A stretch of DNA of 64,000 bases from Condylostoma magnum (taxonomy: Eukaryota; Ciliophora; Heterotrichea; Heterotrichida; Condylostomatidae): NCBI GenBank assembly GCA_920105805.1, contig CAKKTI010000037.1, positions 25,216 through 89,215 on the forward strand. The letters run 5' to 3'. Below the pieces are notes generated by a model. That model saw nothing but the letters and a program-made list of their open reading frames with translations, was not told the origin of the DNA and made no database searches. Positions 10,898 to 25,000 of this stretch are shown here, in pieces; within the stretch, counting starts at the first letter, position 1, and every line of letters starts with the position of its first letter. The translations under genes and the position numbers were made by a program.

Positions 10898-12235
10898 ATG
10901 AACTTTTCTGATTTAATTTAATACTCTGGAGTTATATAAGCTTCTCCTGATAGTTAGTACATAGCTATAACTCGAGGCAACAATCTATAAATCTTTACAC
11001 TAGATGAGCTGTAACCTTATATGAATATATAATTACCAGATTAAAGCAATTATATTGAATGAAGCCCAGATTCAGAGTTGATCTTATGCCAAATTCCAAA
11101 ATAAAAGTAGGTAAGAGCTTATAAGCTCGGGGATCAACAATGATTTACTAGTATTTCTTTATCTCCCAGTGGATTAGCCAGTGCTAGATGGGCGCCAGAC
11201 AGTGCTTAGATTTTAGCTACCACTGACTTTAACTTACGTCTTACTATATGGTCCTTAGTTGATACCGCAGTTTACCATATAAGACAGCCGAAGTTTGCTG
11301 ATAAGGGACTTTAATTTTCAAGCTAAGGAACTTTTATGGCACTAGCCGAAAGATAAGATAATAAAGACTATATAGGAATTTACTACGTAAAAGACTGAAC
11401 CTTAGTAAATCATTTCCAAGTAGAAACATTTGACCTTGGTAATTTGCTATGAAGTAACGATGATACCTCGATTATAGTACAGGAATCCTACCTAACTTAT
11501 GGATTGTTGATATATTCAGTATCAGGCAGTTTCTTAGCAAAACACAATCCTTATAAAAATAGCTTAGGAATCAAATCACTCAGTATGAGTCCAAATGGAG
11601 TTTTTCTTACAGCTGGATCGTATGACTAAAGTGTGCGTATATTTTCAAAGATTAAATGATGGTGTATATCTGAGTTTCCCCACAAAAACTAAATAACAGA
11701 GGGAGTAGGAATTCATATATACAAAGAAGAGGAATATTAAGAAACCCTGTCATATAATAATGCTGAATTGATTACATCTAAGTATGTAATGCAAGAACTT
11801 CCTGTAAGAATTCATTCTATAAGGGTTCCTTAGGATAAACCCAATGTGCCGGTTGGAGTTTCTGTATGTAGTTGAAGCCCTGATAGTAGATTCCTAGCTA
11901 CAAAGTGTGATAATATGCCTAATACTGTTTGGATCTGGGATATGAATACTTTATCATTACATGTCATTTTAAACCAAATTCTGCCAATTAAGTCAATCGA
12001 ATGGTCACCTAAGTCAATTTACCTAGCCTTTTGTACAGGGAATAATAGAATATACTTTTGGTCTTTGGAAGGAGCATCAGTATGCGATGTGCCAGTAGAT
12101 AATGACGAGTTTAAAGTTATGAAGGTTAAGTGGGCAAAGGACGGGAAATCTTTGATACTTATGGATAAAAATGCAGCTATTGTAGTTTACCCTAGATTTG
12201 AGATCCTTGAGACTTATAATGAAGAGTATTTTTAA
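10898..12235 (+). CDS. WRAP73: WD-repeat protein WRAP73 (WDR8)
   Basis: 445 residues, close to animal WRAP73 (about 460). It begins MNFSDLIQYSGVIQASPDSQYIA, and WD/β-propeller blades follow: NYIEWSPDSELI, SARWAPDSAQILATTDF, LRLTIWSLV, KSLSMSPNGVFLTAGSYD, SVCSWSPDSRFLATK, TVWIWDMNTLSL and SIEWSPKSIYLAFCTG. TGA reads as Trp at several blade positions (for example the first S-W of SVCSWS). WRAP73 acts at centrosomes, spindle poles and basal bodies with the SSX2IP/Msd1 partner and promotes cilium assembly. It ends TAA-TAG-TAA at 12233; the CDPK starts 38 nt later. Confidence 0.92.
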
Positions 12236-12273
12236 TAGTAATTTCATTTTTAACTACCTTAAATTAATATACA

Positions 12274-13749
<1,476 letters not shown>

Positions 13750-13756
13750 TTTGTAA

Positions 13757-14512
13757 ATGGAAAATCTTGATAGTCGCTGAATTGAGCGTTTAAATCTAAG
13801 CAGTTTTGAAGTTTTAGATAACAAGCAAAGAAGTTAATGCCCTTAGTGTAATTGCAAAAGAATGTATTACTGCTATGATTGTATTTAACCATTGACTGAG
13901 TTTTACCCTGCTGTTGAATTGCCAATGAAAGTAATAGTTTTTAGATCTGATAGAGAGCCCAGAAGCAAAAGTTCTATAATTCCGTTTAAGATTATATGTC
14001 CTGAGGCAGTTGTATTGGAGTATGATGGATCAAGCGAGGGAATGTTTGATATTGAAAAAACTGTATTGGTTTTCCCTGGGGAAGAATCCTAGAGTGTTAG
14101 ATGCTTAAATGTTGATGAGTTTTAGAATGTTGATACTGCAGTTTTTATTGATAGTACCTGGAGATAGACTGATAGGATTTTGTAGGATAGGAATATTTAA
14201 TGCCTTAGAAGAGTTAAAATTGATAGCTATAGGACGTTGTTTTGGAGATATCAGGACAAACTCCCGGATTGTCTTGCAACTATAGAAGCGGTTTACTTTT
14301 TCCTTGTAGAGTGGATTAAGCATATTAGATAGGAGGAGTATAGCGGAGAGATTGATGATGTGTTGTGGTATTATGTTTATAACTATAATCTTATATAATA
14401 AGAGTATACGTCAAAAAGACACAAGGATAAAAGTTTCAGAGGGATAGAGAATTATATAAAGAAGTGATTTAGTAGGATAAATATATAAGCTTACAGTCAT
14501 GTTTTTAGTTGA
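13757..14512 (+). CDS. DTW-domain protein, DTWD1-like tRNA uridine aminocarboxypropyltransferase
   Basis: 251 residues from ATG 13757 to TGA 14510. An N-terminal zinc cluster CPQCNC...CYDC resembles the DTWD1 start. The core motif is IDSTWRQTDR, matching the family's D-x-TW-x-Q, and is followed by the helix-rich LFWRYQDKLPDCLATIEAVY with a conserved TxEA-like element. DTWD enzymes add a 3-amino-3-carboxypropyl group from S-adenosylmethionine to tRNA uridine (acp3U). The DTW triplet appears as D-S-T-W, a one-residue spacing difference common to DTWD1. The start overlaps nothing, but only 7 nt separate it from the CDPK stop. Confidence 0.85.
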
Positions 14513-14522
14513 ATTAATAAAA

Positions 14523-16322
14523 ATGTAAAATTGAGTTAATATAGTCAGCTATACTATATATGCCGGATTGTTTTGTCTTATGGTTGTTATTGTATTTACT
14601 ATTACAAAGAAGGAAATTCTAAAGAAATATCCAGCAAATTTGCTATATATTATTTTTATAATAACAACAATAAAGACAATTCCCTTATTTATATCAATTT
14701 CACGAATCTTATATACAGATGAATTTTTATGCAAATTTTTTATTCAAAGCCTCTTTGTTTTCCTCTTCGGTGCTAATCAATTCTATATGACACTTATAAA
14801 CTTTGAAATTTTCATGAAAACTAAGTATAGACTTAGCTATAAGAACAAATTAAGGGGAATATTATTACAAGGATTAGGTGTTACAATATGTATGATTAAT
14901 ACCTTCATTTAAGTATATTATTCTGATTAAGGTGATTATAAGGATCATTGCTATGCAATAGTCTTAAATAGAGATACTGCAATTTATGCTGTGGTTATTC
15001 TATGCATTACTTTTTTTCTCAATCTAGTTTTCACATTTTAGAATTTTAAGCTTTTAAAGTAGGCCAACTCAAAAATCTTTTACTTAATTATCGTTATTTT
15101 GTCCTTCTTGCTGTTGCAATTAGCTATAGAAATTATTTTGCTTGTGTTATATCATATTTTGGATGAAATTAGTAGCAAATATACCTATACTTAGATATTT
15201 ATATTGTTTGAAGTTATTACTAGTATTGGATTAACAATAGGAGCTTTGTATTATAGTAAAAGCAACAAAATGAAAAAATCCTATCGCGAGGAAATATAAC
15301 TAACTCATGATGATCTCCTAAATTTCATAACAAACCCAATAGATAATCTTTACTCTCATATAACAAATGGAGCAATACAATAAATAAAATACTCTCTTAA
15401 GTCTTACTTTACCAGATAATACAATAGAAAAATTATAAATACATCTATGGATCTAATAGATATAATTGATCATGATGAAGACTTAGATTAAACTTTTGAA
15501 AACTGATTCAATTAATCAAAAAGTACATAATTATTAGAGTACTATCCTAAACTGTTCCAAAATATAAGAAAACATTTCTAATTTGATGAAGTAAACTTTC
15601 TTAATTAAGTTCAAAAGTCTTATTACTATGAAATACAAGATACTATTGAAAGAGGAGGGAAATCAGGTGCATGCTTGTTTTACACTCCTGATAATAAATT
15701 CATAATTAAAACAATGCAAAAATAGGAAGTGGGGTTACTAAAAGGATAAATAATGGAAAATTACTACAACAGAATAATGCACACTGGAAAGAGTTTCTTA
15801 GCTATAACTTTTGGTCTTTTTAAGCTTATTAACTTGAACGTTTATTTTATAATAATGGAAAATATTATACAGTCTAACAATCCGTTAAAGGTTTTTGATA
15901 TCAAAGGAAGTTAACATGCACGGTTAGCAGGAGAAGGAAGAGTTTTAAAGGACTAAGATTGGGTTTTAATGCAACACTATATTAATGTAAAGGAATAAGA
16001 TAAAATCTTAATATGAAAAAGAATGAAAAAGGATATTAAAATGCTTTAACAGAGCAAATTAATGGATTATTCTCTCCTCATTGCAATCTCAATATAAGAC
16101 AAGGCTATAGGCAATCATGAGTTTAGTGATTAAACTGATACTCGATTAGTGTATACAATAGGATTCATTGATTATATGTAAACTTTTAATCGATCTAAGT
16201 GAATTTAGAATAAATTCTAGAGATTGATATATAATAAAGGAATCTCATGTATTTAACCAAAGCAATATGGAGAGAGGCTCTTGAATTTCATCGAACAGTA
16301 TGTACTGTTATGATCTATTTAA
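14523..16322 (+). CDS. Seven-TM receptor fused to a phosphatidylinositol phosphate kinase (GPCR-PIPK)
   Basis: About 599 residues. Seven hydrophobic segments occupy residues 5-260, for example FCLMVVIVFTI, IIFIITTIKTIPL, FVFLFGANQFYM, AVVILCITFFLNL, LIIVILSFLLLQLAIEII and ILFEVITSIGLTIGAL. After a cytoplasmic linker comes a PIP-kinase domain: GGKSGA (about 377), FIIKTMQ (ATP Lys), VFDIKGS (about 459), MDYSLLIAI (about 514), IGFIDYMQ (metal Asp) and YGERLLNFIEQ. This matches the GPCR-PIPK class known from Dictyostelium RpkA and oomycetes, which directly couples a receptor to PIP2 synthesis. The ligand is unknown. The end is TGA 16311 or TAA 16320. A converging minus gene ends 131 nt downstream. 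Confidence 0.93.
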
Positions 16323-16453
16323 TTAGTTATTTAATTCAAAAGGTTTTAAAGGGAAACTATGAAGAATAAAACTTTTAAAAATAGCTAATTGTATATAGCT
16401 GTTATAAATACTCTTTAACACTATAATTAATATAAAAACAATATTATTTAGTA

Positions 16454-19072
16454 TCATGATTTTCTTCTTCTAAAACTTGTGCTTTAATTTACTAAAGAAT
16501 GTGCATGTTTGTATTTAGCATGTCTTATAGCTTATCTACTTTATGCTTAAGTATTACTATTAAAGTTTATGTTAGTTACTCTTTTAAATCTAAATGCTTT
16601 TATTACATTATCATAAGTTTTCCAAATCTGCAAAGCTTTTGTTCTATAGTATTTATTAGATGTTCTCAGCAGTATTTATATTCTTCTAGAGATTTGATAA
16701 GATTATTACAAAGAATAACTGTAAATATTGGAAAGCCCTAAAATTAGAAGCTTCTTTTGCATCTGATTAATCTTTTTAATAAATTTTCCAATTGATTCAG
16801 TGGGTATTAATTATTTATATTATTTAAAGATTTTAAAACTTTATAGTACATTTTAGTGCATTCTTCTGCCTATTATGCTTTAAATTCGGAAAACAGAAGA
16901 TACTTTTGAATTATCTCCTAACTTTTTATTGCTTAGCCTTTTAATAGCATATTAAAGATGTTTATTTCTTAATCGGTTAAAAATAGCATTGAATATAAAA
17001 CATTACTTCTTCATTATTCCCTGTTTAAGTTTATTAAATCCTTGTCTTTATCTAGCATTTATTATATAAGTTAATGTTTTAAGCAGGGATTATAAACTTT
17101 ATAGTGTAATATTACGTAGTCTTATTCCTTTTACGATTTCTTGAAAGCTTTGTCTAATTCTCATTTTATATTGTCTATTGATGATTCTAAATCCCTTTAA
17201 TTATTAAGTTTAGTTACTGAGTTTATATTCAGAAAACTTGTAAATAATATCAAAGACTTGCTACAATTGTTTTCGAGTATATAAAAGGCTTATATTTGAG
17301 TACATTATTCTAACTCTTTTGTTCCTTTATTTAGAAAAGTTTTTTAAGTTTTGTAAAATGAAGAAAGCGTTTTTGTAGTAGTAACTGAATAGTTCTTTAT
17401 TAAATATTTTTTCAATAAAATTGAATAAGAACCTTCCTCCTAATAGTTTTTGATAGTAATTTAGTATATTTTTATAAGCAAATGCTAATCTTTTATCAAA
17501 TATTGATTTTACGGTGTAACCAATAACTATTCCTCTGTACTTTATAATATTGCATTCATACATCAAAAGATTAAAGCGTCTTTTTATACTATCTTTTATA
17601 GCTTTTTAGAATTTATTAGCAAAAACCTTTTAGACTCATAGGATCCTTTTAAATCATATAATGTGAATAAAAGTACTCCTTTTAGCTTTTAGCTGTATAG
17701 CATCTAATACATGTTGTAGTGCTCTTATATGATTACGGTTATTATCTTTTCTTACAGTTTCCTTGAGTAATTTAAAGCTTTGTTCAAGATTTGTATTAAT
17801 TTAGTCTTTTAAAGTTATACATGCTTGCTTTTAGATGATTTTCTGTTAGTTCCATCAGTTATACAATGTTTTTATTTATTAAAACACGCTTCAATTTATA
17901 CTATCAATATTCACTTTATTTAGAATTCCTTCCAAAATAATCAGGCCCTGCTTAATATAAACTACCTAATTATAATAATCTTATAGGGAGTCTAAAGTTA
18001 TTTGCTAGTTCCAAAGCTGCTTTTGATTAACCAATTATTAAATCTTATATAATCCTTGCATTTACTTTGAGTATACCACATGTTATTTTATCTAGTAGAA
18101 TGGTTATTTGTAAAATATATTAAACTTTTAAATTGCTAGTCTATTTTATGTTTTTTTGAAATTCTTGATTTAATTATATCCATAATATAGCCTGTTATTA
18201 ATATTTTTAATCATAACCCACAGAATATCAAATTAGGATTGATTCGTATTTTTAACTTTATAAAACCCTATCATTTTTCTGCGTTATTGCATACATAAAA
18301 TTTATCATATTAATTATTTAACGTTTTACTTATTTCTAATAAGGCTTGGCACTTTAAGTAATTTTAAATTAGTATATGATAAAGACTTATTTAATTTAAT
18401 AATTCTTTATGGTTTCAAAGCTTAAAATGCAGATCTCTTTAAAATCTTAGTTAAAACTTTGAATACTTTTAATCCCTTAACATCATGCTAAATAATTGAT
18501 CGTTTAATTAAACTAAAGGCTTGAAATTACCTTTTTATAAAACAATGTTTTATATGTTTGACAAATCTAATAGAAAGCTGCTAACTTTTTTCCTAATTTA
18601 AATATGCTCATATACCAGAGTTTACTTAAATTTTACAAAAATAATTCTGGTTTAGAACGTTGAAAAGCCTATAACAGCCATTCTAATAGTTTCGGTATAT
18701 AACACTCTTCTTGAATCTCCAATGTAGTCATTAACTAAAACATCATTAGACTTATTTTCTTCAATTCTTTAATAAGATAATTCTTAATTTTTTCTATCGA
18801 CTGCATACAACCCTAATCAATTTAAAAGGCTATTACCTCAAAACTTTTGATAGGACTTTTGCTAACTTAGAGGATAGTATTTAGTTAATAGATATTGAGT
18901 CTTATTGAGCTTTTTCTAACACTTTTCTATTTAACTTCTTCTATTTAAGTCAATTAAGTTTTAAATTTAAGCTCTTATTTCTTTTATGCTCATTTTACAA
19001 AAGCTAACTTATGTCTTTTATATATTTTTATAGATCTGATTATAAGTCAGGTAATTTAAAAGAAATCTCCAT
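16454..19072 (-). CDS. Large helical, basic protein with repeated helices
   Basis: 872 residues from ATG (CAT 19070-19072) to TGA 16454-16456 in one unbroken frame. The frame was chosen over a second superficially plausible one because it keeps normal composition over 2.6 kb. Motifs recur roughly every 35-45 residues, alternating aromatic and basic residues, such as QAFSLIKRS, FQALKPQRII, FANKFQKAIKD and FNKLKQGIMKK, reminiscent of centrin-binding or spectrin-like helical arrays. There is no enzymatic domain or membrane segment. A structural role in the ciliate cortex or contractile system is a guess. It converges on the GPCR-PIPK gene. Confidence 0.75.
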
Positions 19073-19788
19073 TTATTTTAGTAAGTATTAGGCTTGTTAG
19101 ATATGTACATAAGATTTAAAGTTATTATTGAATAATTGATATTGCTTTAAAGGTTAATAATATTACTCTATCAAATTTAAGCTTTATACTAACAATATAA
19201 TAGCCCAATCTTATATAAATAATGGAGAATTCTTAGATTATGTAATATGGTATACTTGATCAAGCTGTATAATATTTTGAATAAGGATATAAGTTCTCAT
19301 TACCAAAACTTTAAGTATGTATAAGTAAAATTACAAGTGCAATAAAGATGATAGTTAAAATATCTCCTTATAAAAAGTAACAAAAGCATGATTTATTTTA
19401 CTTGGGTTTCCAATACTGATAATATGTATATTCTAGAGCTTTAAAATTTATTATTAGAGTGCTAAAGCCTGCATGATTTGTTATTTCAGATATTATTCAT
19501 AAATCCTAATTGTTAGTAATTCTACTTGACCAAAGTTAGAAAATAGAATTTTGGTGTATTGATATAATTAAAACTATGATTCCTATTTCCTTATCTTAGA
19601 AATAAGCTGTAACTCATAATTAAAAGATATTTAGGACAATTTAATAATGTTCTCTTATTAGCAGTACTTCTACAACAAAAGTATAAACAATATCATCAAT
19701 ATTCATAAGCTAATTAAAATACTCCTATTAGGCATGACTAATGATACAAAGTTACTATAAAAATTAATTATTAGGTTTTTTATGAATC
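19073..19788. other. Unassigned 0.7 kb between two minus-strand genes
   Basis: Several frames on both strands stay protein-like, including a plus-strand reading from ATG 19223, but none contains a known motif and they contradict each other. It should hold the promoter of the 872-aa gene. No RNA or repeat was recognised. Confidence 0.4.
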
Positions 19789-20937
19789 TTAAAAAGAATT
19801 CTTCCTTTTACTCTTTGGTTCTTCCTAACACTATTGCAGTGTACTCTCTAAGAACTTTGCATAATTTCTATATTTCCTTAGTTAATATGATTTAGTAGGC
19901 TTTGAAAACTCATTGAGCAAGTCTTCGGCAGATGGCCTTTTTAAATAATTTAAACTTGTCATTTTTTACACTGCTTTTCATAACTAACTTGAGTATTGCT
20001 GGGGTTTAGTAAACTTAAAATGTCTTATTTTTTCTTACAAATTGTTTACCTTTTTAAAGTTCATCTCTGTCATTAGCTCCAACAAAATGACTCCAAAGCT
20101 AAAAATATCAGACTTTTCATAATTCCTATAATCAGATCTAAAAGCTTAATTTAACTCAGGTGCAACATACGGTGAATTGCAATTTGGATTTTGATTACTT
20201 AGATTATTCAAAATTTACATTACTCCAAAATCAGCAATTTTAAACTTTTGGGAAAAACTACTGAAAATATTACTAGGCTTAAGATTCAAATGAACCATTT
20301 TCTTCTCATGTAATTTCATCAAACCTCTGCATACATCTCCGATCAGCTTTTTAACTAACTCTTCACAGCAATCCAACCTCTTGAAAAACTTCTTTAAAGT
20401 GCAATCACAGAGCTCCATTGATAGGAATATCTGATTACCGTCGATTCATGTCTTATGATACTTAACTAAGTACACATTATCATCATTTATGCACTTAGTG
20501 ACCTGTCCTAGTACATTTTGTATCAAAGCATCCCTTACGGGTGAATCTTAAACGCAGATTTTAATTTATCTCACAGCATATGACAATCCATCTAGCTTAT
20601 TAGTGCATTTAAATATTCTTGAATTTTTGCTCTTATGCAGAATTTCTTTATGCTGGTAGTCCTTCTCGAATATACTTAAACTTGCTGATGTATCAAAATA
20701 CGCCTCTTGTCGTAGCTATGAGCTATCTCTTAGTCTTTTCTACGGCAAATTATGCATTTTTAAGTTACTCCCACTGTAAAAATTTTAATCTTTTTTCTAA
20801 TTTGGAGACTAATTCCATATATACCCCAAATTATCCTTCATCGTCTTTGGAGCTCTCAAATGCCTTCCCTATTGCCCTTAAAAGACGCCTAAATCCAATC
20901 TCTCTTCACATTACAACAATTTATCATTAAAGCTCAT
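19789..20937 (-). CDS. Protein pseudokinase
   Basis: 382 residues from ATG (CAT 20935-20937) to TAA 19789-19791. The first 115 residues are low-complexity and basic. The kinase fold is clear (LSMELCDCTLKKFFKRL, CRGLMKLHEKKMVHLNLKPSNIF, KIADFGVM, SPYVAPELNQAF, DIFSFGVILLELM, RPSAED), yet key catalytic residues are changed. The catalytic-loop Asp is replaced (HLNLKPSN instead of HRDLKPEN), the VAIK Lys position is AVRQIK, and no Gly-rich loop is evident. DFG is kept. It probably acts as an allosteric or scaffold pseudokinase related to the NEK/WEE-like branch; the subfamily is not settled. Confidence 0.85.
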
Positions 20938-21093
20938 AATTAAACCGGGAACTAAATAATTAATAACGTAGGTAATATGCAAAATACTTAAAAAATGCTG
21001 AAATTTGTATCCGTATCATCTGGTAAATTTCCACATTTTAAGTCTTAGTTTTATTAATCTTAGTAAAAAATCTGATTAAACAATCTTACAAAA

Positions 21094-21984
21094 ATGAATC
21101 CTTAGAGAAATAATCAGGGGAACTTTTATCCAGGAGTTTTCTCAAGTAATGACGCTTAGTATAAGAACTAATTTGAAGCTCCTTCTCGATCCGCCCCTCC
21201 TTAAATAAGCTATCCTTAATTCCCAAACTAAAACGAGAACATGTACTCATCTCCTTAGCGTAATTACAGCCCATCTTACAGTATTCCCTCGTTTCATCCT
21301 TAGAGCCAGGACTTCGGATACTAAAATGAAGATTTCCCAGCCTTAGGAGGACAAAAACAATTTAAAACGGGAAACTTTGATGAAAAATCTTTCACAGCAG
21401 CTAGTTTTCACCCAAATGCTACTGCTTTTGTTCCAAAAGACTTCACTCCTTTCCAATTCGACGCAGGATATGTATCAGGATTTGTACCTAGCAAAGACCC
21501 TGAGGAAGACGATAGAAAGATTTACGGTTTATAAGGAATTCCAGCCTTACAGAAAGATGCTAATGATGATTTAAAGAATCTAATGTTTGGGTTGAATAGA
21601 CTAGTATAAAGCAGTTCATAGAGTTTGAATAGTGTTTTTAGTGACATAGAGTTGGAAGAGGAGGAAACACCCGAGTACTCCTTGCCTACTTGCTACTATC
21701 TGAGTAAACCTATGCTAAAACTGTCGCATATAAAGAAATTTTCAGAGTTTACTTTGTTTTACGTGTTTTATAATATGCCAGGTGAGAAATTACAAGCACT
21801 GGCAGCGGAGGATTTGTACCGAAGGGACTGGTTGTATGAACCGTTTAGGTAGAAGTGGTATTAGCTCAGAAATGGGCAGTGGTGCTCTCTGAATACGGAG
21901 AAATGGAAGATTGTCAAGTGTGAAAATCCTTAAGTTCAGTTTCTTTCAAAGGAGGAGGTCAGGGTAAGAAGGCCAGTTGCGTGA
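21094..21984 (+). CDS. CCR4-NOT complex subunit NOT2
   Basis: 296 residues from ATG 21094 to TGA 21982. The N-terminal half is Pro/Ser/Gln-rich and carries FPALGG, a signature of NOT2 proteins. The C-terminal half is the NOT2/3/5 domain: LPTCYYLSKP, FTLFYVFYNMPGEKLQ, AAEDLYRRDWLYEPF and a final strand TEKWKIVKCENP. In the CCR4-NOT complex NOT2 joins NOT1 and NOT3 and supports mRNA deadenylation and repression. The TGA stop follows exactly where animal CNOT2 ends. The protein is shorter than human CNOT2 (about 540 aa) because the unstructured N-terminus is reduced. Confidence 0.92.
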
Positions 21985-22082
21985 AATTAAGTGACACTTA
22001 AACGAAAGTCTGTTTTGTATAGTTATTTTGTAAATTGTATCCTTTCTCTTCGTTTGATGCAAAATGGAAGATAATTTAAAAA

Positions 22083-25000
22083 ATGCAGGGGTAGTGTATT
22101 TAGAGTAGAATTGAGTAAGATATACAAAGGCATGTATAGAGCTAAGTATTGAGAAAGTTGCAGGAAAATTAAGTTGTTAGTTTTGATGAGAAAGTATAGG
22201 AAATTGATGCATGAATGTAGTAGTCAGATACTATTAATAAGAAGGTATTTGCGTAGAATAAACCATTGCTGATTGTTGGGCCTAATGGGTCTGGAAAAAC
22301 TACTCTGATTAGCTAGTGATTGTAGTTTCATAGGAGTTATAGGAAGATGGATAACGATTTGATTATTAATCATATTGTAGGATGTTCGCCTTAGGATTAT
22401 AGCTACTTTCAGTATCTGTATAAGCTGTTCAATGTTTTAAGGGTAAAATTTACATAGTCGGAGTTCAGCATTAATTAAACTGTTGAGTTTACTTAGGATA
22501 AGCTTAAAATCTACTTGTCATAGTGATTAAGTAAGGCATTTCAGAAAAATAATGATAGCTAAACTTATAGAAAGCATATTATTATTGTACTAGATGGAAT
22601 TGATAAGTATGAGGAACATTCAGATTGGATTCCTTAAGCATTACCGAAATCCATAAAACTTATATGCACTGTAGATAGTTAATATAAGCATTTAAGTTCT
22701 TTGCAAACTAAATCTAATTATATCATCCAGTTATAAAACTTTGATGAGTAAAAGTCAACAGAGTATATTAACAAGAGGATAATGCAATTTAATCAAATAG
22801 GAAATGATATCATTTAAGATGTTGATAGAGTAATATAGTATGTAAAGGGAAAACATATAGAGCCACTGCTTTTAAATATTCTATATAAGGTTTGTGTTAT
22901 AGAGCAAAATATTGAAATTAGTAAGTTCCTCCAAGAGCCTGATTTATTACAATATATAACTAATTTAATAGAATATGCTGCCAAAAATATCCTATCATAC
23001 GATTAAACTTGTTTTATTCTAAACGCTTTAAGTCTTACAAGATCCGGACTAAGTAAAGATTAATTATGTAAAAATACTAAAGCAAAAAAGGTGAATATTG
23101 AAAAATTCTTTGAGCTTTTTGATCCTTTTTTCGTATAATTTAAAGGAACTTACATTATATACAGTAAGACTATAAGAGACCTTATATTAAGTCATTATTG
23201 CTCTAATATCCAAGCTGTGAGATATGATATACTTTAAATTATTGATAAGGAGCCAATTACTATATAAAAGATCGAAGAGCAAGTCTACTAGCAATACATG
23301 CTTAAAAATTGAATAGGACTAAAAAATTCTTTAATTGACATCGAATTTTTTTGTATTTTATTTTCACCTGCTTTCAAATTAGAATTTTATCAGTTTTGAG
23401 AGATTTTAATTCAATAAAGATTTGATCCAGTGCAAGAATATAACAGAGTAATAGAAAGCTTCTCTAACAAATTTTTCCCTACCAACAAGGATTTGTTCAC
23501 AATTCTTATCCAATTCTGCAGATTTTTTAAAGAAATTGCTTAATTAGAAGAAGATGACACATGCGAGTTTAGGCATCCTAAATTCAAAAGTTACTATGAG
23601 TTAGTATAAATTAATATGATTTAAGAAATAGAAAAACTAGAAAACTTTTTCTCTCCTTTCAGTTAAGATCCTCTAAACGAATTTGAAAACTTCAGACTAG
23701 AAAGTTTCTCTCAATTAGCTTAATTGAGTACAATTTTAGACTCAGAAGGCACTAATAAAATGACAATGAGCCATAATAAATACTATTTCTACAAAAGATG
23801 GCTATGAATACAGTACCCTTGGTGTGCAATTTACTGTTATTAAAGTCTTCCTGAAATAATGGGGAAGTTTGAGCCTATAGGAGGGACTGCAGAGTACTGC
23901 AACTCATATCATGAAAACAAAATAAGCATGTAGCTTTTGCAGATTATTAAAACAGCCTAGGAGAAATCGTAAAAAATATACAAGCAAATGTCTCAAAGTT
24001 TTGTTAAATAGGAATAAAGACCCAAAACATAAGGAGCATTTAATTCAAGTGTTAATATACAGAAATTTGGTAGAAGATTAGGTGTTTTACCCAATAACAG
24101 AAAAGCACCTAGAAAAATTATATCTGGAAGTAATCCCAAAGCTCCTATGATAACCCAGTTCTCTAGATCCACCACAAAATCAAGGATTATTGCTTCTTAA
24201 GAGGGATCTAGGACACGATAAAAATCTTCAAGCAGTGTGTTGATAAAAAATGTAAGACCTGATAATATTCTGCATAAGATGAGAACCCATTTAAACTCAT
24301 TTTCTTAAAGCTAAGTTGTTAATTTCGAGAAAAGCAATATTGGACTGTAAAAGTAATATAATCAGATAATAAATAGCAAAAGACTGAAAAATTAAAGACT
24401 TAAGGATCTGGAAAGTCAATTGGCTAAAGGGTAAGATAAGATTAAGGAGTAATAAGAGATTATGCAAAAAGTATAAGATTTTTAAAATAGAATTGATGAA
24501 GTTTTGTAGAAGACTAATAAGACTGAATTCGATAATAAACGATTAGATTAGATTATTAGTTGTTGTTTTAAAAATCCAGCAAAAAACGATGAGTGGGAAA
24601 GGGTAAGTTTTATTTAGAGCCTAGAAAAGGGAGTTGAGAATATGGAAAGCACTATAAATTAATTAAAAAACTATATTGAAGAGTATTAGTAAGAAACTTA
24701 ATAGCTTAGACATTACTAAAAAGAGTTTTAATTGTGATATAAAGATAAAAACAGTTATCTTAATCATACTATAGATAGAGTTGCAGAATAATTAATGTAA
24801 AAGGGAAATATAAAGAATTTGCTACACTCAGGCAAAAGGAGAAGATAAAGGCTTTTTGATAATCTGAATAGGCCTTCTACTCAATAATACTACAAAAAGA
24901 GGCAGAAGTAATAAGAAAAAGCTAAAATTAATATTGTTAAAGTAAAAAATGCTATAACAAATAGAATTTAGTACTATAATGAGTTAATAACAAAGTTATA

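Noticed and set aside
14549-14734. Minus-strand open frame opposite the GPCR-PIPK start
   Set aside because: It is antisense to a TM-coding stretch of a well supported gene and has no motif.
16454-19072. A second minus-strand frame that looked like a sensory membrane protein with a PAS-like end
   Set aside because: It lost normal composition after a few hundred bases and lacked a start and stop, while the chosen frame is consistent from ATG to TGA over 872 codons.
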